Shown here piece by piece: positions 1 to 9,138 of a stretch of 13,451 nt of DNA. Position 1 is the stretch's first letter. Every line of letters starts with the position of its first letter. The DNA comes from Bacillota bacterium. Its GTDB lineage: Bacteria; Bacillota_E; Symbiobacteriia; Symbiobacteriales; Symbiobacteriaceae. Location of the stretch: positions 1-13,451 of the forward strand of contig QGVE01000069.1 in the NCBI GenBank assembly GCA_003242675.1. The letters run 5' to 3'. Made by a program: the position numbers and the translations under genes. The notes below the pieces were generated by a model. That model worked only from the letters and a program-made list of their open reading frames with translations, was not told where the DNA came from and made no database searches.

Positions 1-40
1 CTGTCCCCCCTCCCCCTCTCCCTTCCCGGGGGTTTGTTCC

Positions 41-187
41 GCCCGGCCCGGGGGCGAAGGCCCCCCGCCGGGCCCTAAGTTCGGGCCCCGCGGGCAGCCG
101 GGCCGAGCCCAGCGGACCGAACTGCGGAGCGAGCACGCCCGTCTGCCGAGGAGCATTCCGCTACAGGGGCGCCCTGCCGCGCCGAGC
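41..187. repeat. Upstream, diverged copy of a 183-bp-period repeat
   Basis: This stretch aligns with 224-370 at a constant offset of 183 bases. Positions 118-187 are identical to 301-370 over all 70 bases. Positions 75-117 match 258-300 at 35 of 43 bases, 61-74 match only about half, and 45-60 match at 15 of 16. The left half has lost the complementarity that lets the second copy fold on itself, so this looks like a decayed or chimeric copy. No open frame here has convincing coding character. Confidence 0.85.
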
Positions 188-206
188 CCCGTGCCCAACG
201 GCGAGC

Positions 207-401
207 ACTGCGGCGCGAGAGCCGCCTGGCCCGGGTGCGAAGGCGCATTCCAGGGCGCTAAGTTCGAGCTCCGCAGGCAGACGGCGCGAGCGCAGCGGAG
301 CGAACTGCGGAGCGAGCACGCCCGTCTGCCGAGGAGCATTCCGCTACAGGGGCGCCCTGCCGCGCCGAGCACCCGGGCCAGGCGGCTCACTCTACCGCAG
401 T
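207..401. repeat. 195-bp nested fold-back element directly 3' of purH
   Basis: Six complementary pairs nest in perfect order: 207-213 with 395-401 (ACTGCGG), 221-238 with 369-386 (18 bp, GCCGCCTGGCCCGGGTGC), 242-246 with 362-366, 251-258 with 352-359 (CAGGGCGC), 268-272 with 333-337, and 276-284 with 322-330 (GGCAGACGG). The element begins one base past the purH stop codon, so the end of the operon mRNA would fold into a long rod. No U-tract follows it on the minus strand, so it is not a classical intrinsic terminator. It could be a MITE-like or REP-like insertion, an mRNA 3'-end stabiliser, or a structured RNA. The inner part carries the 70-bp sequence also found at 118-187. No clear target-site duplication is visible. 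Confidence 0.8.
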
Positions 402-402
402 C

Positions 403-1995
403 CTAGTGCCTGAAGTGCCGCACGCCCGTGAACACCATCGCCAGCCCCAGCTCGTCCGCCCGGGCGATCGACTCCGCATCCCGGATCGACCCACCGGGCT
501 GCACGATGGCGGCGATGCCCGCCTCGCCGGCCGCCTCCACCACGTCCGGGAACGGGAAGAAGGCGTCGGACGCCAGCACCGCCCCCCGGGCCGCCTCCCC
601 GGCCTGGCGCAGGGCGAATCGGGCGGCGTCGATGCGGTTCATCTGCCCGGCTCCCACGCCCAGGGTCTGGCCGTGCTTCGCCACCACGATGGCGTTGGAC
701 TTCACGTGCTTGCACACCTTCATGGCGAAGGCCAGGTCGCGCAGCTGCTCCGGCGTCGGGGCGACCCTGGTGACCGTCTGCCACGCCGCCGGATCCTCCG
801 CGACCGCATCCCAGCTCTGCACCAGCAGCCCGCCGCCGACCCGCTTCAGGTCGAACCCCGCCGGCGGGTTCCGGTCGATCGGGCCCACGGCCAGGAGCCG
901 CAGGTTCTTCTTCTTCGTCAGCACCTCCAGGGCGCCCGGCTCGAACTCCGGGGCGATCACGATCTCGAGGAAGATCTGGCTGAGCGCCTCGGCGGTCTCC
1001 CGGTCGCAGGGCCGGTTCAGGGCGACGATGCCCCCGAAGATGGAGACGGTGTCGGCCTCGTAGGCCTTGCGGAACGCCTCGGCGATCGTCGGCGCCACGG
1101 CGACGCCGCAGGGGTTGGCGTGCTTGATCGCGGCCGCGGCCGGCTCGTCGAACTCCTTCACCAGCTCCAGGGCCGCGTGGGCGTCGTTGATGTTGTTGAA
1201 CGAGAGCTCCTTGCCGTGCAGCTGCCGCGCACGGGCGATGACCGTGCCGCCGGCGGAGCCGTCGCTGTAGAACGCGGCCACCTGGTGCGGGTTTTCGCCG
1301 TAGCGCAGCTCCTGTACCTTGGTGAAGATCAGGCTGAGCACGGGCGGGAACGGCGACGCCGCGGCCTCCGGCGGCTCCTTGCCCGCCGCCCGGGCCTCCA
1401 CGATCTCCCGGCCACGGGTCGCCATCCAGCCGGCGACGGCCGCGTCGTAGGCGGCGGTGTGCTGAAAGGCCTCCAGCATCAGGCTGAACCGGGTCTGCAG
1501 GGACAGGTCGCCCCTCTCCCGCAGCTCGGCCAGCACGGCGGGATAGCGGTCCGGGTTCACGATGACCCCGACGTGCTGGAAGTTCTTCGCCGCCCCCCGC
1601 ACCATCGCCGGCCCGCCGATGTCGATCTTCTCGATGGCCTCCTCCAGCGTGGCCGCGGGGTTGGCCACCGTCTCGCGGAACGGGTACAGGTTCACCACCA
1701 CGAGGTCGATCGGCGCGATGCCGTGCTCGGTGAGCTGCGCCATGTGCTGCGGGTTGTCCCGCACCGCCAGGATGCCCGCGTGGATCTGCGGCTGCAGGCT
1801 CTTCACCCGCCCGTCCAGGATCTCCGGAAAGCCGGCGACCTCGGCCACCTCCCGCACGGCGACCCCGGCGTCCTGCAGCGCGCGGTACGTGCCACCGGTG
1901 GAGATCAGCTCGATCCCGAGGTCCGCCAGCCCCCGCGCGAACTCCACGATGCCCCGCTTGTCGTAGACGCTGATCAGGGCGCGCTTCACTGCCAT
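403..1995 (-). CDS. purH: Bifunctional AICAR transformylase / IMP cyclohydrolase
   Basis: This enzyme catalyses the last two steps of IMP synthesis: formylation of AICAR with 10-formyl-THF, then ring closure. At 530 residues it is close to the usual bacterial length. The N-terminal cyclohydrolase domain spans about residues 1-145 and shows ISTGGTYRAL, Lys65 in the RVK motif, NLYPF with Tyr104, and AAKN with Lys137. The transformylase domain has ELRYGENPHQ (229-238) and the catalytic Lys291-His292 pair in IKHANPCG. The usual RVKTLHP motif reads RVKSLQP here, with Gln68 replacing the near-universal His. The ATG overlaps the end of the Nudix gene by 10 nt, and AGGAGG lies 7 nt upstream. It is the last gene of the operon and is followed at once by the fold-back element. 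Confidence 0.97.
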   Translation of the reverse strand: MAVKRALISVYDKRGIVEFARGLADLGIELISTGGTYRALQDAGVAVREVAEVAGFPEILDGRVKSLQPQIHAGILAVRDNPQHMAQLTEHGIAPIDLVVVNLYPFRETVANPAATLEEAIEKIDIGGPAMVRGAAKNFQHVGVIVNPDRYPAVLAELRERGDLSLQTRFSLMLEAFQHTAAYDAAVAGWMATRGREIVEARAAGKEPPEAAASPFPPVLSLIFTKVQELRYGENPHQVAAFYSDGSAGGTVIARARQLHGKELSFNNINDAHAALELVKEFDEPAAAAIKHANPCGVAVAPTIAEAFRKAYEADTVSIFGGIVALNRPCDRETAEALSQIFLEIVIAPEFEPGALEVLTKKKNLRLLAVGPIDRNPPAGFDLKRVGGGLLVQSWDAVAEDPAAWQTVTRVAPTPEQLRDLAFAMKVCKHVKSNAIVVAKHGQTLGVGAGQMNRIDAARFALRQAGEAARGAVLASDAFFPFPDVVEAAGEAGIAAIVQPGGSIRDAESIARADELGLAMVFTGVRHFRH

Positions 1996-2480
1996 CCCTT
2001 CTCCTCCTTCCCCCTCGGGTGGGGCCCCTTGCCCAGCTCCGGGCGGTACCCGTCCCGGTCCAGCCAGTAGCGCCGCTCGTGGCCGGCGAGATAGGCCAGC
2101 AGCGGGTCCCGGTAGGTGGACCAGGTGATGTACCGGGCGACGTCGTCGCGCTTCACCCAGCGGACGTCCACCACGTACGGATCCGCGTCCGGCACCCGGA
2201 GCGTCCCGGCGACCAGCCGGCAGGAGAAGACGTGGACGAGGAAGTGCTGGTCATGCACCAGGTTGTGCGTGTCCAGCACGTACGCGAGTTCCACGGGGGC
2301 CACCAGCAGGCCGGTCTCCTCCTGCACCTCCCTCACCACGCAGTCGGTGAGCGACTCGCCCACCTCCAGCTGGCCGCCGGGCAGCGACCACACCTCGCCG
2401 ATGGGCCAGCGGTTGCGCACGATCACGAGACGGTCCTCGTCCTCCACCAGCCCCATGCCCAGCACGAACTGCTGCGCCAT
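1986..2480 (-). CDS. Nudix hydrolase embedded in the purine operon
   Basis: The 164-residue protein carries a complete Nudix box (G-x5-E-x7-REUxEExGU) at residues 36-58, with Gly36, Glu42, Arg50-Glu51 and Glu54-Glu55. It should therefore hydrolyse a nucleoside diphosphate linked to another moiety, using divalent metal; the substrate cannot be read from the sequence. The rest is a single Nudix domain with a basic and acidic C-terminal tail after about residue 150. The ATG directly follows the purN TAA with no spacer, and its end overlaps purH by 10 nt, so it is very probably co-translated with both. A Nudix gene is not part of the classical Bacillus pur operon. Housecleaning of damaged or inappropriate phosphoribosyl or nucleotide intermediates is a reasonable but unproven role. 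Confidence 0.93.
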   Translation of the reverse strand: MAQQFVLGMGLVEDEDRLVIVRNRWPIGEVWSLPGGQLEVGESLTDCVVREVQEETGLLVAPVELAYVLDTHNLVHDQHFLVHVFSCRLVAGTLRVPDADPYVVDVRWVKRDDVARYITWSTYRDPLLAYLAGHERRYWLDRDGYRPELGKGPHPRGKEEKGWQ

Positions 2481-3167
2481 TTACGACTCCTCCTCCCGCG
2501 CCAGGCCGGACTCCCGCAGGGCGCCGCCGCTCAGCGCCCCGGCCGGCGCCTCTCCCGGCGCGCGGTCCAGGATCCGCACCCGGCGCCCCTCGATCACCAG
2601 CCGCCCCTCCGCGAACAGCCGGATCGCCTCGGGGTAGATGCGGTGCTCTTCCTTCAGGATGCGCTGCCTGAGGTCCTCCACCGTGTCCCCCTCCAGCACG
2701 GGCACGGCGGCCTGCAGCACGATCGGCCCCTCGTCCACGCCGGCGGTGACGAAGTGGACCGTGCAGCCCGCGACCTTCACCCCGTACTCCAGGGCCTGCC
2801 GCTGGGCCTCCAGCCCCGGGAAGGCCGGCAGGAGCGAGGGATGGATGTTGAGGATGCGGTTGGGGAACGCCTCGAGCATCGGCTTGCGCACGAGCCGCAT
2901 GTAGCCGGCCAGGCAGACCAGATCCACCTGGTAGGCCCGGAGCCGCTCCGCCAGCGCCGCGTCGAAGGCCGTGCGGGTGGGATAGGCGGACGGGTCCAGG
3001 TGCAGGGCGTCCACGCCGGCCCGGCGGGCCCGCTCCAGCCCGTAGGCATCCGCCCGGTCGGAGATGACCACCACCACCCGGCCGGGGATGCGCCCGTCCC
3101 GGCAGGCGTCCAGGATCGCCTGCAGGTTCGTGCCCGAGCCGGAGATCAGCACGCCGATCCGGATCAC
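2481..3167 (-). CDS. purN: Phosphoribosylglycinamide (GAR) formyltransferase
   Basis: PurN transfers the formyl group of 10-formyl-THF to GAR, the third step of the pathway. The N-terminus IGVLISGSGTNLQAI (residues 4-18) is the phosphate-binding loop. The catalytic triad is visible: Asn107 and His109 in NIHPSLLPAFPG, and Asp145 in TAGVDEGP. The folate-site sequence LAGYMR (86-91) is also present. At 228 residues it is about 20-30 longer than common bacterial PurN. The excess is an Ala/Gly/Glu-rich tail after about residue 200 that looks disordered. The GTG start shares four bases (GTGA) with the purM stop, indicating translational coupling. Confidence 0.96.
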   Translation of the reverse strand: MIRIGVLISGSGTNLQAILDACRDGRIPGRVVVVISDRADAYGLERARRAGVDALHLDPSAYPTRTAFDAALAERLRAYQVDLVCLAGYMRLVRKPMLEAFPNRILNIHPSLLPAFPGLEAQRQALEYGVKVAGCTVHFVTAGVDEGPIVLQAAVPVLEGDTVEDLRQRILKEEHRIYPEAIRLFAEGRLVIEGRRVRILDRAPGEAPAGALSGGALRESGLAREEES

Positions 3168-4217
3168 CGCTGCACCACCACCCGGGGGGCGCCGGCCTCG
3201 GCGGCCACCACCTCGCCCACGACCCAGGCCGCCTCGCCCAGCTCCCGGGCGGCGGCCGCGACGGCCTCGGCCTGGTCCGCCGGCACCGCCAGCACCATGC
3301 CCAGGCCCAGGTTGAAGGTGGCCTCCATCTCCGCTTGCGCCACGGGCCCCAGCCGCTGGATCAGGCCGAAGATCGGCGGCACCTCCCAGGCGCCCCAGCG
3401 CAGCACCGCGGCCGTGCCCTCGGGCAGCATCCGGGGCACGTTCTCGTGCAGCCCCCCGCCGGTGATGTGGGCGATGCCGCGCACGTCGAACCGCTCCAGC
3501 AGGGCGAGCACCGTGCGGACGTAGATGCGGGTGGGCGTGAGCATCGCCTCCAGGACCGTCCTGCCCCCCAGCTCCGGCGGCCGGTCCTCCAGGTGGAAGG
3601 CCCCGCCGTCCGCCTTCAGCAGCACCCGCCGGGCCAGGGAGTAGCCGTTGGAGTGGAGGCCGCTGGAGCCGAGCCCCACAAGCCGGTCTCCGGGCCGGAC
3701 CTTCTCGCCCGTGAGCAGCCGGTCCCGGTTCACGACGCCCACGGCAAAGCCCGCCAGGTCGTATTCGCCCGGCGGGTACATCCCCGGCAGTTCGGCCGTC
3801 TCGCCGCCGATCAGCGCGCAGCCGGCCTGCAGGCAGCCGTCGGCGATGCCCTTCACCACCTGCTCCAGGACGGCCGGGTCCTTCCGCCCGGTGGCGATGT
3901 AGTCCAGGAAGAAGAGCGGCTCCGCCCCCTGGCAGAGGACGTCGTTCACCGACATCGCCACCAGGTCGATGCCCACCGTGTCGTGCCGGCCGCTCAGGAA
4001 CGCCAGCCGCAGCTTGGTGCCCACCCCGTCGGTGCCGCTCACCAGCACCGGGTCGGGGTATTTCGCCAGGTCGAGCCGGAACAGGCCGCCGAACCCCCCG
4101 ACGCCCCCCAGAACCCCGGGCCGCCGGAGGGTCCGGGCGGCGTGCGCCGCGATCTGCCGCACCAGCGCGTAGTGGCGCTCCCGGTTGACCCCGGCGTCGG
4201 CGTAGGTGAGCCCCTTC

Positions 4218-4225
<8 letters not shown>
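3164..4225 (-). CDS. purM: Phosphoribosylformylglycinamidine cyclo-ligase (AIR synthetase)
   Basis: PurM closes the imidazole ring, converting FGAM to AIR with ATP. The 353-residue length is normal. Family signatures are clear: SGTDGVGTKL (residues 63-72), GIDLVAMSVNDVLCQGAEP (85-103) and GGETAELPGMY (140-150), the nucleotide and metal-binding elements shared with PurL. The GTG start overlaps the purF end by 8 nt. It is preceded by a strong purine-rich Shine-Dalgarno sequence (GGAGGGGGG, 8 nt spacing), which fixes this start. It ends in the 4-nt overlap with purN. Confidence 0.97.
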
Positions 4226-5704
<1,479 letters not shown>

Positions 5705-5720
<16 letters not shown>

Positions 5721-7963
5721 CGGGGGATCGCCTCCTCGTACGCCCGCGCCAGCTCGTCCACGGGCAGGTCGATCAGCTGCTGCCGCCGGAAGATCTGGTC
5801 CGACTCCACGCCGGGAGCCAGAGCGGCCAGCCGGAAGCGGCCGTCGCCGGTCACGTCGCCCAGCACCTGGAAGGGCACCCCTTCCACCATCAGCAGGGCC
5901 TCCAGCCGCCCGACCTGCTCCCGAGTCGCCGTGACCAGGATGCGCGACTGCGACTCGCCGAAGATCTGGCCGTCCACCCGGCCCCGGGTGAGGAACAGGC
6001 TCACCTGGCAGCCCCGGGCCTCGGGGGCCGCGGCGATGGCCATCTCGGCCAGGGCGACGGCCACGCCGCCCTCGGCGACGTCGTGGGCCGCGGTCACGAG
6101 CCCCTCGTGGATCGCGCGCAGCACCACGTCCTGCAGCTTCTTCTCAAACGCCAGGTCCAGGGCCGGGGCGTCGCCGGCCAGGACGCCGTGCACCACCCGG
6201 GCGTACTCCGAACCGCCCAGCTCGTCCCGGGTCTCGCCCAGCAGCAGGATCACGTCGCCCACCTGCTTGAAGCCGGGGGTGACCAGCCGGTCCAGGTTCT
6301 CGTGGATGGCGACCATGCCGATGGTCGGCGTGGGGTGGATGGCCTCGCCATCGGTCTCGTTGTAGAAGGAGACGTTGCCGCCGGTCACCGGCGTGCCCAG
6401 GGCCGCGCAGGCCTCGGCGATGCCGGTGATCGCCTCGTCGAAGGTCCAGTAGATCTCCGGCTTCTCGGGGCTGCCGAAGTTCAGGTTGTTGGTGATGGCC
6501 ACGGGCCGGGCGCCGGTGACGACGCAGTTGCGCGCCGCCTCGGCGACGGCGATCGCCGCGCCCCGCCGGGGGTTCAGGTAGACGTAGCGCGCATTGCAGT
6601 CGACGCTCGCCGCGATCCCCTTGTTTCCGTCCGGGCTCAGCCGGATCACCGCCGCGTCGCCGCCCGGGCCCAGGGCCGTGCGGCCGCCCGCGGCGTGGTC
6701 GAACTGGCGGTAGATCCACGCCTTCGAGCCGATGTTGGGCGAGCGGAGCAGGGTGAGGAGCGTCTCGTTCCAGTCCTCCGGCTCCGGCAGGGTCGTCCAG
6801 TCAAAGGCGCGCAGCTCGGCCAGGTAGCCCGGCTCCGCCTTGGCGGGGTGGTAGACCGGCGCCTGGGTGAGCGCCCGGGCCGGCACCTCGGCGACGACCC
6901 GTCCGCCGTCCAGAACCCGCACCATCCCGTCGCCGGTCACCCGGCCGATCACGGCGGCGGGAACCCCCCGCTTCCGGCAGATCGCCTCCACCTCGGCCTC
7001 GCGGCCCTGCTGCACGCAGACCAGCATCCGCTCCTGCGACTCGGAGAGCAGGAACTCCCAGGGCTCCATGCCCTCCTCCTTCGCCGGCACCTTCCGGACG
7101 TCGATCTCCACGCCCGTCCCGGCCCGGGACGCCATCTCGGAGGACGAGGAGACGAGCCCGGCGGCGCCCATGTCCTGGATGCCCACCACCGCGCCGGTCT
7201 CGAACAGCTCCAGGCAGGCCTCCATCAGCCGCTTCTCCAGCTCGGGGTCGCCCACCGGCACGGTGGAGGGCGGCTCGGCGCCCTCCCCGCTGAACTCGGC
7301 CGAGGCCAGGAGCGAGGCGGCGTGGATGCCGTCGCGCCCGGTGGGGCCCCCGACCAGCATCAGGGTGTTCCCCGGCCCGGCGGCGACCCCTCGCTGGATC
7401 CGGTCGGGGCGCACGAGGCCGAGGACCATCGCGTTGACGAGGCAGTTGCCCCGGTAGGACTCGTCGAAGTAGACCTCCCCGCCGACGCAGGGCACGCCGA
7501 CGGTGTTGCCGTAGTGGGCGATGCCCTCCACCGCGCGCTTCAGCAGTTCCCGCTGCTTCGGGTCGTCCAGGGGGCCGAAGCGCAGCGAGTTCAGGCTGGC
7601 CACGGGCCGGGCGCCCATCGTGAACACGTCCCGCAGGATGCCGCCCACCCCGGTGGCCGCCCCGTTGAAGGGGTCGACGAAGGAGGGGTGGTTGTGGGAC
7701 TCGATCTTGAAGGCGACGGCCAGGTCATCGTCGACCCGGATCACGCCCGCGTTCTCGCCCGGCCCCTGCAGCACCCGCTCACCCTCCGTGGGAAGCCGCC
7801 CCAGGGCCGCCTTCGAGTGCTTGTAGGCGCAGTGCTCGGACCACATCACGCCGAACATGTGCAGCTCCACGTGGTTGGGCTCGCGCCCCAGCACCTCCAC
7901 GACCCGGCGGTATTCCTCTTCGGTCAGCCCCACCTGGCTCCAGGGCTGCTCCCGATCTGCCAT
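5705..7963 (-). CDS. purL: FGAM synthase, small-type synthetase subunit
   Basis: PurL makes FGAM from FGAR using ATP and ammonia. At 752 residues it is the small PurL, which lacks a glutaminase domain and in known systems works with PurQ (glutaminase) and PurS. The N-terminus has [15 protein letters not shown] with His44, then GPGENAG and KIESHNHPS (86-94) for [23 protein letters not shown] (101-120), and a second PurM-like half with [11 protein letters not shown] and [11 protein letters not shown]. The ATG has GGAGGG 6 nt upstream. It begins 47 nt after purC, which is where purS and purQ sit in Bacillus; neither is present there. Its 3' end overlaps purF. Confidence 0.97.
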
Positions 7964-8010
7964 GGTCCGCCCTCCCCGTTACGTATTCAAGATCACAAGC
8001 TCTAACGTCC

Positions 8011-8901
8011 TCACGCCCCCGCCAAGGCCCGCTTCAGCCGCTCCAGCACGTCCGCGTACCGGCGGGCGGTCTCCCGAACCAGCTCCTCCGGCAGGTCCGG
8101 GGCGGGCGGCTGCTTGTTCCAGCCTGTCCGCTCCGCCCAGTCCCGCACCGGCTGCTTGTCCAGGCTGTCCACCGGCTCGCCCTCCCGGTAGCGGTCCGCC
8201 GGCCAGTAGCGGCTGGAGTCGGGGGTGAGGGCCTCGTCGATGAGGACGATCTCCTCGCCGACGAAGCCGAACTCGAACTTGGTGTCGGCGAGGAGGATCC
8301 CCGCCTTCTCGGCCACCTGAGCGGCGAACGCGTAGAGCGCCAGCGACTTCTCCTTGATGAAGTCCGTGACCGCGTCGCCGTAGCGGCGGCGCACCTCCGC
8401 CTCCGGCACGTTCTCGTCGTGGCCCCGGTCGTTCTTCAGGGCCGGCGTGAAGATCGGCTCCGGCAGCCGGCTGGAGAGCCTGAGCCCCGCCGGGAGCCGG
8501 ATGCCGCAGACCGTGCCCGAGGCCTGGTACTCCTTCCAGCCCGAGCCGGCGAGGTACCCGCGCACGACGCACTCCACGTCGATGCGCCGCGCCCGGCGCA
8601 CCACCAGCGACCGCCCCTCGAGGAGCGGCCGCACGGCGGCGGGCAGGTCCAGGCCGCCCAGGCCGGCGGTGATCAGGTGGTTGGGGACGATATGCCGGGT
8701 GGCCTGGAACCAGAGCCGGCTCAGCTCGGTCAGGACCCGCCCCTTGCCCGGGATGCCCTGCGGGAACACCACGTCGAAGGCGGAGAGCCGGTCGGTGGCC
8801 ACCATCAGGAGCCGGTCGGCGTCGATCGCGAACATCTCCCGGACCTTGCCCCGGTGAACCCGCGGAAGCCCCAGGTCCGGCACCGCCAGCATGACCTCCA
8901 T
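8011..8901 (-). CDS. purC: SAICAR synthase, long (actinobacterial/yeast-like) form
   Basis: PurC joins CAIR and aspartate using ATP to give SAICAR. The 296-residue length and motifs fit the longer class seen in actinobacteria and yeast rather than the roughly 240-residue Bacillus and E. coli form. Visible motifs are HRGKVREMF (16-24), IDVECVVRGYLAGSGWKEYQ (107-126), PEPIFTPALKNDRGHDEN (147-164), LADTKFEFG (204-212) and IDEALTPDSSRYWPADRYR (221-239). The ATG is preceded by GGGGGGTGA. It lies 69 nt after the small membrane ORF, across a perfect GC-rich hairpin, and 47 nt before purL. Confidence 0.96.
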   Translation of the reverse strand: MEVMLAVPDLGLPRVHRGKVREMFAIDADRLLMVATDRLSAFDVVFPQGIPGKGRVLTELSRLWFQATRHIVPNHLITAGLGGLDLPAAVRPLLEGRSLVVRRARRIDVECVVRGYLAGSGWKEYQASGTVCGIRLPAGLRLSSRLPEPIFTPALKNDRGHDENVPEAEVRRRYGDAVTDFIKEKSLALYAFAAQVAEKAGILLADTKFEFGFVGEEIVLIDEALTPDSSRYWPADRYREGEPVDSLDKQPVRDWAERTGWNKQPPAPDLPEELVRETARRYADVLERLKRALAGA

Positions 8902-8940
8902 ACCTACTCACCCCCCGGGGAGCCTGCCGTGCAGCTGCGC

Positions 8941-8963
8941 GCCCGGCCGGCATCCGGCCGGGC
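8941..8963 (-). other. Perfect 10-bp stem-loop between the small ORF and purC
   Basis: Positions 8941-8950 (GCCCGGCCGG) and 8954-8963 (CCGGCCGGGC) are exactly complementary around a 3-nt loop. There is no U-tract on the minus strand, so full termination is unlikely. It may act as an RNA processing or stability element, or a pause site, setting purC levels relative to purB. Confidence 0.6.
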
Positions 8964-8970
8964 CCAAGGC

Positions 8971-9138
8971 CTAGATCCGGATCTGCGTCATGACCACGAC
9001 GGCCGCCGCGACGCCCAGCAGCGCGGCGAGCACCGCGCCCAGGTGCCGGTTCCGGCTCCGGGGCCACAGGAACGTGACCAGCACGGTGACGACCAGGCCG
9101 GCCAGGACGCCTGCGATGATGCTGCCTGTGCTCATCAT
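8971..9138 (-). CDS. Small two-helix membrane protein, translationally coupled to purB
   Basis: This 55-residue ORF was found by reading the purB-purC gap. The protein starts [20 protein letters not shown], followed by TFLWP, then a basic turn (RSRNRH), then a second hydrophobic stretch GAVLAALLGVAAAVVVM, ending TQIRI. That gives two predicted membrane segments at about residues 6-25 and 33-50, with a positively charged connector. The first ATG (9138) overlaps the purB TGA as ATGA, with GGGG 8 nt upstream; a second in-frame ATG at 9135 is also possible. I do not recognise the family. It is not PurS, which is a soluble protein of about 80 residues. Coupling to purB and position inside the operon favour a real gene. 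Confidence 0.65.
   Translation of the reverse strand: MMSTGSIIAGVLAGLVVTVLVTFLWPRSRNRHLGAVLAALLGVAAAVVVMTQIRI

Noticed and set aside
1..402. CRISPR array or tRNA/rRNA genes in the repeat region
   Set aside because: There are only two long unequal units at a 183-bp period, and no short repeat-spacer pattern or tRNA cloverleaf is visible.
191..406. 71-codon plus-strand frame in the 3' repeat region
   Set aside because: It runs through the fold-back repeat, has biased composition, no ribosome site and no recognisable domain.
406..2070. Long plus-strand open frame opposite purH (and similar ones at 2019-3524, 4281-6365, 6083-8005)
   Set aside because: These are antisense shadows in high-GC DNA: Arg/Gly/His/Pro-rich translations with no family motifs, lying opposite well-supported pur genes.
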